Notes under the pieces: generated by a model | Seen by the model: the letters and a program-made list of their open reading frames with translations, nothing else | Told to the model about the DNA's origin: nothing | Databases searched by the model: none | Origin: an uncultured Bacilli bacterium | GTDB taxonomy: Bacteria; Bacillota_I; Bacilli_A; RF39; UBA660 | NCBI GenBank assembly: GCA_934086185.1 | Contig: CAKOHW010000013.1 | Span: forward strand, 1-25,242 | DNA: 25,242 bases | Direction: 5' to 3' | Shown: piece after piece, positions 1 to 5,751 of the stretch | Position numbering within the stretch: the first letter of the stretch is position 1 | How the letters are laid out: each line of letters opens with the position of its first letter | Position numbers and translations under genes: made by a program

Positions 1-2
1 TG

Positions 3-76
3 TATACTAACGGGCGAGTTTTATTGCCTACAAACCCAGGTTATACCTAGCCAAAATCAAAAGTGTCCGTCAATCA
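3..76 (-). other. Conserved 3' element, copy 1 (downstream of surface gene 74-2038)
   Basis: Begins exactly at the TGA stop of the upstream surface gene and runs about 70 nt into noncoding DNA. It aligns without gaps to 23822-23895; I count 68 of 74 positions identical. The differences fall at 11, 14, 30 and 51-53. The 22 coding nt just before the stop match at only 11 of 22, so conservation starts abruptly at the stop. In the sense direction it can form CTAGGT-ATA-ACCTGG or, using the same ACCTGG bases, CCTG-6nt-YAGG; the one change in the second stem (C to T at position 30) keeps a G-U pair. I do not recognise it as a known RNA family. Inference: a target-recognition or mobilisation element, or an RNA 3'-UTR signal. 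Confidence 0.75.
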
Positions 77-2038
77 GCCTATTGTGTAAGCATTTGCCTT
101 TGTTCCATTTCCTCCAGTTATTTGAACACTAGATTTTAGAGAAACTGCGGGGCGAAATGAAATATTGTCGTCCTTATTCACACAGCCATCTTTCGAATTC
201 CACGGGCCAAAATAACCATCGTAATTCATAACGAATGTGTAGTCAGTGTTATTGTTGACAACATTGAACATGTAAGGTGACAAAGACCAAAAGTATAAAC
301 TGTTTAATTTTTGATAATCATTTATTAAATAAAAATTATAACTATTGGCATCAACATTTCCTCCAGCATACACTATTTCATCTGCCGTTAATGTTCCTAC
401 ATACATATTCGTATTATCTACATACATACCCATATTTGTTCCATTACATTTTAATGTTGGCTCTTTTATTTTTTTACCTTTTAATCGAACATACGAATCA
501 TAATAAAACCTTGTCCCATTAACTTGTTTATCTAATGTTTCTTGACTAGTTAATGCTGTTGTATTATCACTACTAGTAGCATATGATTTACCATTTAAAC
601 ACCAGTCTCCTGCTTTTAATTTATCTAAATAATTTGCAAGTGGTCCAGTTTGGAAATTTTTAAACGCCGTTGTCATTGATTTATCATTATTTGTTCCACC
701 ATTTAAATAGTTCATTAAATATCTTACACTTGGATTTTTTGTTCCATCAGAAGCTGTTAATGTGTTTGCCGCATACTCAGTATATCCAAAATTACCAGTT
801 TTTGTTGTTCCACCAGTTGTAGTTGGAATATTCCAATTACCGTCACTTGTTTCACAAGTGCTATCTTGGTCTTCTAATATTATCTTAACACTTCCGTCTC
901 CTGCTATTCTTACAATTTTCCAACACATTCCAGCAAAATTAACATAATTGTCTTCTACTCCGCCTCTATAATAATAACTTATTCCATAATCATCTGTTGT
1001 TAAGCTTAACTCTTTTTCAGTTGATTTTATAGTTGAATTTATTGTTGCATATTTTATAGTTGATGTTATATCAGAAACGTTTGTAGATATTTTATATATG
1101 TAACTTCTTTGAGATTGATATAATCCAGGTATACTAGTAGCCCATACTACATATTTCCCTACTAAACTATTTGCCATTGATGTTGTATATTTACTATCTA
1201 CTTCTGTTGGGTTTACCAAATTAATATTACCAGTTGTTTCATCTACTGTATAATTATCTGCATATAAAATATAATAATCTGTTGCATTACTTAATGTTTG
1301 AGTAAATGTTGTTGGATCAGTTCCTTTTAAATATATAAATGAACTTGTTGCTTCAGCCACCTTTGTTTTAGGACTAGAAATTAATTCTGTTCCATTTGTT
1401 TTATTTTTTGCATTTTCTATTATGTTATATGCTAAACTATTTGTATTAGCTGAATATGGGTTTGACATACTTGCAATATTTGTTATATTTAATCTTGCTT
1501 GTAAAGTTTTACCCATATCATTACTTTGGTCTACTCCAGTATCTATGTACCACATTTTAAATGTATATGTATGTACATCACCTCCAGTTATATTATTTCC
1601 AACTAATATTCCACCATTTATTGGAAAAACACTTTGTGTACTTACTCCATCACAACTTGTTCCATCACTTTTTGTACATGTTAATGTATATCTAAAATCA
1701 TTACTTTCAAATGTTGTTATAGATCCATCACTTGCTTTTGTCACACTAACATTTTCTATAATTACTACATAACTTGTATCATTACCATTATTAGTGACAG
1801 TAAATGTCTTTGTTCCTATTTCAGTATCACTTGGTATTAATGTTAAATCTTTACCAAGTATCTCTGCACTATTATCTCCATAAGTTAATTCTAGGTTAGC
1901 TGTTGTTACACTGATGCTCTTATCGTTAGTGTTTCCTTGTATCCTTGTTAAAAAGTATGCATAAGTCAATCCTAGAAGTGCCAAAAGTACAATTGTTATT
2001 CCTACTACACTAACAATTATTTTTTGCTTTTTATTCAT
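74..2038 (-). CDS. Large membrane-anchored surface protein with C-terminal variable C-type-lectin-like domain
   Basis: 654 residues. Residues about 7-28 are a hydrophobic anchor or signal ending in TYAYF, a form seen in SipW/TasA-type secreted proteins. Residues about 30-195 look like a TasA/CalY-like beta-sandwich (a T-N-N-G-N segment in the middle). A linker with NAKNKTNGTEL follows, and from about 355 a C-terminal domain begins with GMCWKIVRI and ends FRPAVSLKSSVQITGG, the style of DUF6273-like or C-type-lectin-fold domains. The N-terminal and fold assignments are inference from pattern. It is a close paralog of the partial gene at 23893-25242, except in a hypervariable stretch before RPAV (residues about 584-628). 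Start ATG at 2038 is preceded by a modest AGGAAG/AGTAGG site. Likely exported and cell-surface exposed; the ligand is unknown. No LPXTG motif is visible. Confidence 0.85.
   Translation of the reverse strand: MNKKQKIIVSVVGITIVLLALLGLTYAYFLTRIQGNTNDKSISVTTANLELTYGDNSAEILGKDLTLIPSDTEIGTKTFTVTNNGNDTSYVVIIENVSVTKASDGSITTFESNDFRYTLTCTKSDGTSCDGVSTQSVFPINGGILVGNNITGGDVHTYTFKMWYIDTGVDQSNDMGKTLQARLNITNIASMSNPYSANTNSLAYNIIENAKNKTNGTELISSPKTKVAEATSSFIYLKGTDPTTFTQTLSNATDYYILYADNYTVDETTGNINLVNPTEVDSKYTTSMANSLVGKYVVWATSIPGLYQSQRSYIYKISTNVSDITSTIKYATINSTIKSTEKELSLTTDDYGISYYYRGGVEDNYVNFAGMCWKIVRIAGDGSVKIILEDQDSTCETSDGNWNIPTTTGGTTKTGNFGYTEYAANTLTASDGTKNPSVRYLMNYLNGGTNNDKSMTTAFKNFQTGPLANYLDKLKAGDWCLNGKSYATSSDNTTALTSQETLDKQVNGTRFYYDSYVRLKGKKIKEPTLKCNGTNMGMYVDNTNMYVGTLTADEIVYAGGNVDANSYNFYLINDYQKLNSLYFWSLSPYMFNVVNNNTDYTFVMNYDGYFGPWNSKDGCVNKDDNISFRPAVSLKSSVQITGGNGTKANAYTIG
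145..290 (-). other. Hypervariable 3' coding segment 1 (candidate DGR variable region)
   Basis: Encodes the stretch between FWSLSP and RPAV of the surface protein. Here DNA similarity to the paralog at 23964-24090 collapses (also 6 codons longer), although flanking coding DNA aligns well. GC is about 56/140 (40%) over 141-280, well above surrounding coding DNA. Codons rare in this AT-rich window (GGC, CCG, TCG, GAC, GTC, AAC) cluster here. It ends at a GC-rich block (sense CGCCCCGCAG, 145-154), followed by 36 nt identical between paralogs (99-134). The arrangement matches a DGR variable region followed by an initiation-of-mutagenic-homology block; the mechanism is inferred. Confidence 0.5.
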
Positions 2039-2178
2039 ATTTTTACCTACTTCCTATCTTTATATTTAAAGTTTATCAAATTACTTTTTTAATTTGAACC
2101 AACAACTTTGTTGTTTTCATTATAATTTATTAAATTTAAATATCTTATCAGAAAATCACACTCCAAACATACAAAAAA

Positions 2179-2209
2179 ATTATATAATTATTAACCCCCC
2201 CCCGACCAA
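2179..2209 (-). promoter_or_regulatory. Candidate phase-variable promoter with G9 spacer tract
   Basis: On the minus strand a TATAAT (2179-2184) lies 19 nt downstream of TTGGTC (2204-2209), and the spacer contains an uninterrupted run of nine G. Loss of two G would give the optimal 17-nt spacing; an overlapping TATATA already sits at 17. Homopolymer tracts in promoter spacers are an established slipped-strand phase-variation mechanism (for example porA in Neisseria). The predicted leader to the surface gene start at 2038 is about 130 nt and includes a small hairpin (AACAAC-TTT-GTTGTT, 2101-2115). The -35 match is weak. Confidence 0.4.
2195..2203. repeat. Poly-C/poly-G homopolymer tract (9 bp)
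   Basis: Nine consecutive C on the plus strand, in an otherwise AT-rich intergenic region 157 bp upstream of the surface gene start. It is the longest C or G run I noticed in the window. Such tracts are prone to slippage. Confidence 0.9.
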
Positions 2210-2220
2210 ACATTTGTTCG
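2207..2220. promoter_or_regulatory. LexA/DinR-box-like operator
   Basis: The minus strand reads CGAACAAATGTTTG, fitting the CGAAC-N4-GTTYG form of the Firmicutes LexA (DinR) box. It overlaps the candidate -35 at 2204-2209 and directly abuts the G9 tract, a sensible place for a repressor. No lexA gene is in the window, so regulation by LexA is inference from the motif alone. Confidence 0.4.
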
Positions 2221-2274
2221 AGAGAGAATTAGGTTATATAATTTTGTGCTTTTATAAAATATTTTTTTAATTGC

Positions 2275-2298
2275 GAATTATTTTGTACAAAATAATTC
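2275..2298. repeat. 24-bp perfect palindrome
   Basis: A perfect inverted repeat centred on GTAC, each half GAATTATTTTGT, in the intergenic region between efp and the surface gene. It has no adjacent T tract, so it is not an obvious terminator. It could be a dimeric regulator site or a cruciform. The rest of 2039-2410 (372 bp) holds the promoter-like region, the hairpin at 2306-2322 and the efp terminator; I see no gene there. Confidence 0.75.
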
Positions 2299-2305
2299 TT
2301 ATCTC

Positions 2306-2322
2306 GAGTAGCCTTTCTACTC
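2306..2322. repeat. Small hairpin GAGTAG-5nt-CTACTC
   Basis: A perfect 6-bp stem with a 5-nt loop, 8 bp from the 24-bp palindrome. No T tract follows on the minus strand. Function is unknown; both structures lie upstream of the candidate promoter of the surface gene. Confidence 0.5.
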
Positions 2323-2392
2323 TACTTATATCTTATCAAATAATTTTATCATTTACAATACTCAATTTTTATTTATTCTAAATTTGTAACAC

Positions 2393-2420
2393 AAAAAAAG
2401 AACTTAGTTATTAAGCTCTT
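2393..2420 (-). terminator. Rho-independent terminator of the rpmG-efp operon
   Basis: On the minus strand a 9-bp stem AAGAGCTTA/TAAGTTCTT (one G-T pair) with a 5-nt loop is followed by a T tract. The stem includes the efp stop codon. Confidence 0.85.
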
Positions 2421-2971
2421 GATACATATTTGCCATCTAAAGTAGATACTATTATGTGTTCTCCTTCTTTAATGAATAGAGGAACTCTTAAACTATATCC
2501 AGTTTCTATAGTAGCATCTTTAGTAGCATTATTAGTAGTATTACCTTTTGTTGCTTCTGTAGTTTCTGTTACTTCATATTCAACTTTTTCTGGTAAAACT
2601 ATACCAATTATTTCTCCTTCATAAGTAGAAATATCTATATCCATACCTTCTTTTAAGAATTTAATTTGATCTTTTAACTTATCTTCTGGTATTTCTAATT
2701 GTTCGTATGTTTCATTATTCATAAATACATATGAATCACCTTGACTATATAAATAGTTCATTTTAGATTTTTCAACGTGTGCTTTTTCTATCTTAATATT
2801 TGTATTATAAGTATCTTCTACTAATGCACCAGTTCTTAAATTTCTTAATTTCATTTTCATAAATGCAGAACCTTTACCTGGTTTAACATGTTGAAATTCT
2901 TCTATCATACATAATTTTCCATCTATTATAATAGTCATACCATTTTTAATATCATTAATATTTATATTCAT
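2411..2971 (-). CDS. efp: Translation elongation factor P
   Basis: 186 residues, the usual length for EF-P. EF-P binds ribosomes between the P and E sites and relieves stalling at polyproline stretches. The N-terminal KOW-like domain carries the loop HVKPGKGSAF; the lysine equivalent to the post-translationally modified one is K33. Two OB-like domains follow, and the C-terminus has the family pattern ETGYSLRVPLFIKEGEHIIVSTLDGKYVSRA-like (GY..RVP.F..EG..I.V.T..G.Y..R). A Thr/Asn/Ala-rich stretch at about 136-155 is more polar than in most homologs. Start ATG at 2971 follows AAAGGAG. It is the third gene of an operon with rpmG and a 69-residue protein; its terminator overlaps the stop codon. 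Confidence 0.96.
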   Translation of the reverse strand: MNININDIKNGMTIIIDGKLCMIEEFQHVKPGKGSAFMKMKLRNLRTGALVEDTYNTNIKIEKAHVEKSKMNYLYSQGDSYVFMNNETYEQLEIPEDKLKDQIKFLKEGMDIDISTYEGEIIGIVLPEKVEYEVTETTEATKGNTTNNATKDATIETGYSLRVPLFIKEGEHIIVSTLDGKYVSRA

Positions 2972-2985
2972 AAATTTACTCCTTT

Positions 2986-3195
2986 CTACTTATTGTATTC
3001 TTTATCTTTTTTAGTAAGTATTTTTCTTTTTACGTTGTTACGAGAAATACTACCTATTTTTTGAGTTTTAATAACTTTTTGTTTTCTTAACTCACTTTTA
3101 AATGCAATATTACTTGCTTGCGCTTTTATTAAAGCCTCATAATTGGTAATATCACATAACGTTCCATGTATTGTTATTTTATTGCTTTTTCTCAT
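2986..3195 (-). CDS. Small basic protein of unknown function
   Basis: 69 residues, rich in Lys/Arg, without membrane segments or cysteine pairs. Sequence features: a start KSNKITIHGTL, then an Ala/Lys helix-like middle and a basic tail. I do not recognise the family. The start codon lies 3 nt after the rpmG stop and has only a purine-rich stretch (AAAGAAAAGAAAT) inside rpmG as a ribosome site, suggesting translational coupling. Its place between bL33 and EF-P genes suggests a ribosome or RNA-associated role, but that is inference from position and charge only. Confidence 0.7.
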   Translation of the reverse strand: MRKSNKITIHGTLCDITNYEALIKAQASNIAFKSELRKQKVIKTQKIGSISRNNVKRKILTKKDKEYNK

Positions 3196-3198
3196 AAA

Positions 3199-3366
3199 TT
3201 ATTTCTTTTCTTTAAATGTTTGTTTCTTTTGACATTTTTTACAATATTTATTTAATTCCATTTTATCTGGTGTATTTTTTTTATTTTTATCAGTTGGTCT
3301 AATAATATAACCACATTCAGGGCATTTTAATTCAATATTTGCTCTGTTATCACCTTTTTTAGCCAT
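3199..3366 (-). CDS. rpmG: 50S ribosomal protein bL33
   Basis: 55 residues starting MAKKGDNRANIELKCPECGY. It has two CxxC pairs (C15/C18 and C42/C45) forming the zinc ribbon of the zinc-binding (C+) type of bL33. Length and the basic C-terminus fit the family. Start ATG at 3366 is preceded by GGAGG. It is the first gene of an operon with the 69-residue protein and efp, driven by the promoter at 3399-3427. A C+ form in a single visible copy does not show whether a C- paralog exists elsewhere. Confidence 0.95.
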   Translation of the reverse strand: MAKKGDNRANIELKCPECGYIIRPTDKNKKNTPDKMELNKYCKKCQKKQTFKEKK

Positions 3367-3398
3367 AATCCTGCCTCCTTCTTTGTCAAACTAAAGAT

Positions 3399-3427
3399 AT
3401 TATAACAAAGAATATACTAATTATCAA
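3399..3427 (-). promoter_or_regulatory. Sigma-A-type promoter of the rpmG-efp operon
   Basis: TTGATA (3422-3427), 17-nt spacer, TATAAT (3399-3404) on the minus strand. The -35 lies inside the last codons of the PBP gene. The predicted start near 3392 leaves a leader of about 25 nt with GGAGG before rpmG. Confidence 0.8.
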
Positions 3428-5360
3428 ACAAAATTTTAGAAATATGTCTTGCTAAATACATATTTATAGGATAACTATATGCATTTTTATCTGTTTGATA
3501 ACTAATATTAGGACTAATTATAACTAAACTATATAATGGATTATCGTTTGGCATATATGAAATGAATGTTTTTGTAGTGGTGAAAGTATCAGAAATTCCA
3601 TCTAAATCACTATCCATTATAGATTCACTTGTACCAGTTTTACTACTTGCTTTATATTTTTTATCTATATATGATGAGCCTGTACCATAATTAGATACAC
3701 TTTTTAATCCTTCTTTTATCCTATTAATATATTTTTCTTCTAGGTCTACATTATTTAATACATTAGCATTATTTTTTATGATTATTTTTCCTTCTGGTGA
3801 TATTATTTCTTTCATTAATCTTAATTCTATTCTTTTACCACCATTTGCAACCGTATTTATATATTGACTCATTTCTATGGGAGTATATGTATCGTATTGC
3901 CCTATACTTAAATTTAGTAATAAATCATCACTTATTGTATTTCCTATAATACCAATATTTTCATTTTCTAAATCTATTCCAGTTTTTACTCCTAATCCAT
4001 AACTTGCTAATGTATCTCTGTATGTTTTAAAAGCATAGTCTAAATTATTTAATTTCATATTATATTTATAATTTTCACCTGTTAATTTTATTGCTATCAT
4101 AAATTGATAGAAGTTAGATGAATATGCTAATGCTTGTAAGTCATTAATTGTTCCTAATTTTTTCCAACTACACTTTTCAATTTTATTTTTTAGTTTAACG
4201 CAAGAATCATTAAATTTACTTCCTATATCAATTAAATCATTTTTATACCCAACAGATATAGTTGCTGCTTTAACAGCACTACCTACTGTATAACTTTTAT
4301 TTATAATACCAATTTCATTATTTAAAAATTCTCCGTTATTATATGATTTCCCTACAAAAGCAATTATGCCTCCATCATTAGGATTACTAACAACTATATA
4401 TGAACCATTATAAAATTTAGAATTATTATAATATTTTGCTTTTTTTATTTCTTCCATTAAAATATTTTCTATTTTATTTTGTATATCGATATCTATATTT
4501 AATACTAAATCATTACCTATTTTAGCATTGCTAATTAATGTAATTGTATTATCATTATTTATTTTATATTTTGCTTTTTCTCCTTTTAAATATTTTTCAT
4601 AGTACTTTTCTAAATAACTTGTACCAACAATATCATCATTAGAATATCCTAAAGATTTATAATATGAATAATCTTCACTTTGTATTAATCCGACATTACC
4701 TATAACATTACTTAATAAATCACCGTAGTTATTAATTCTCTCAAATGTTAATTCACTTCTAACTCCAGATAATTTCATTTCAGTTATTATGCTGTATTCT
4801 TCATCTGTACAATTTTTTTTAATTATTTTATCTTCATAATTATAACCTTTATTCATTATACTATATATTTTTGATGCTTTTTTATCTATATTATTTAATT
4901 CATTTATCATATCATCTGTTATTAAATTTAATTTTATATTTTGTAATTCTTTACTATCTATTTTTCTTTCTTCATATAATCTATATGTTTTATCATCTAC
5001 TAAACTATTAATATATTCTCTATTATTTATATAATAAAAGTATTTTAATTCATCATTATTTCCTTCATCTATTTCTAATATACTTGATAATTTTTTAGCA
5101 ATATTTATTTCTTCTTGTTCACTTATTCCACTTACTTTATTATAGAGAATTGTTTTTATACCAACATTGTCTACTATTATTTTACCATTTCTATCTAATA
5201 TTCTTCCTCTAGGAGCAGTTGATCCATATATAATATTATTATTTTGCTTATCAAGTATTTCTTTATAGTAATCATGTTTATAAAACATTAAATAAATCAT
5301 TTTTGATATTGCAATTAAAAATAATATACTAACAAATAAATACATAATATATTTTTTCAT
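3417..5360 (-). CDS. Class B penicillin-binding protein (peptidoglycan DD-transpeptidase)
   Basis: 647 residues. It cross-links peptidoglycan outside the membrane, presumably with a SEDS partner not in this window. One N-terminal membrane anchor (about 4-27) is followed by the dimerisation/pedestal domain with the class B signature RGRILDRNG (51-59). The transpeptidase domain has all three catalytic motifs: SAVK with nucleophile S361, SSN at 414-416, and KTG at 574-576, with the YGLG stretch at 454-457. Start at 5360 follows AGGTGAT. It could be the elongation (PBP2/MrdA) or division (PBP2B/FtsI) enzyme; no PASTA domains are visible and the neighbours do not decide it. The rpmG promoter begins in its 3' end. 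Confidence 0.93.
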   Translation of the reverse strand: MKKYIMYLFVSILFLIAISKMIYLMFYKHDYYKEILDKQNNNIIYGSTAPRGRILDRNGKIIVDNVGIKTILYNKVSGISEQEEINIAKKLSSILEIDEGNNDELKYFYYINNREYINSLVDDKTYRLYEERKIDSKELQNIKLNLITDDMINELNNIDKKASKIYSIMNKGYNYEDKIIKKNCTDEEYSIITEMKLSGVRSELTFERINNYGDLLSNVIGNVGLIQSEDYSYYKSLGYSNDDIVGTSYLEKYYEKYLKGEKAKYKINNDNTITLISNAKIGNDLVLNIDIDIQNKIENILMEEIKKAKYYNNSKFYNGSYIVVSNPNDGGIIAFVGKSYNNGEFLNNEIGIINKSYTVGSAVKAATISVGYKNDLIDIGSKFNDSCVKLKNKIEKCSWKKLGTINDLQALAYSSNFYQFMIAIKLTGENYKYNMKLNNLDYAFKTYRDTLASYGLGVKTGIDLENENIGIIGNTISDDLLLNLSIGQYDTYTPIEMSQYINTVANGGKRIELRLMKEIISPEGKIIIKNNANVLNNVDLEEKYINRIKEGLKSVSNYGTGSSYIDKKYKASSKTGTSESIMDSDLDGISDTFTTTKTFISYMPNDNPLYSLVIISPNISYQTDKNAYSYPINMYLARHISKILFDN

Positions 5361-5434
5361 TAAATCACCTAATATTATTATGTAAAAAACCGTATATTTT
5401 ATTAGTTAAATGCATAATATATATTGGTGATAAA

Positions 5435-5683
5435 ATGATAAATATGGTAGAATCTTACGTAAATAAAATATCTAAAGACGATATTAATTCTTTTGCATTA
5501 AAAAATAATATAAAATTAAACAACAATGAATTAGATTTTATATTTAATTTTATAAAAAACAGATATAAGGAAGTATTATCAAATCCACAAGGGTTTAATT
5601 TTACTAAGTATAAAAGTAATTTTTCTAATGAAAATTTTATAAAGATTAATGGTATTATAAATAGATATAAGATGTTGATGTAA
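5435..5683 (+). CDS. Small protein, possibly DUF2624 (YqfT-like)
   Basis: 82 residues, divergent from the PBP gene. It is predicted helical, with the pattern of a start helix (NKISKDDINSFALKNNI), a second helix (NELDFIFNFIKNRY) and a third near the end (NFIKINGIINRYKMLM). Length and helix layout recall the short Bacillus DUF2624 proteins, but similarity by eye is weak. The ATG at 5435 follows GGTGAT at close spacing; a second ATG at 5444 is possible. It ends before a strong bidirectional terminator. It is cytoplasmic; function unknown. Confidence 0.65.
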   Translation: MINMVESYVNKISKDDINSFALKNNIKLNNNELDFIFNFIKNRYKEVLSNPQGFNFTKYKSNFSNENFIKINGIINRYKMLM

Positions 5684-5707
5684 AAATAAATTGATATATT
5701 TAAACAT

Positions 5708-5744
5708 AAAAAATCTACACTATTTTATTTAGTGTAGATTTTTT
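5708..5744. terminator. Bidirectional Rho-independent terminator
   Basis: A perfect 15-bp stem (AAAAAATCTACACTA and its complement) with a 7-nt loop. T6 on one side and A6 on the other let it serve both convergent genes, 5435 (+) and 5752 (-). Confidence 0.92.
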
Positions 5745-5751
5745 GTAAAAA

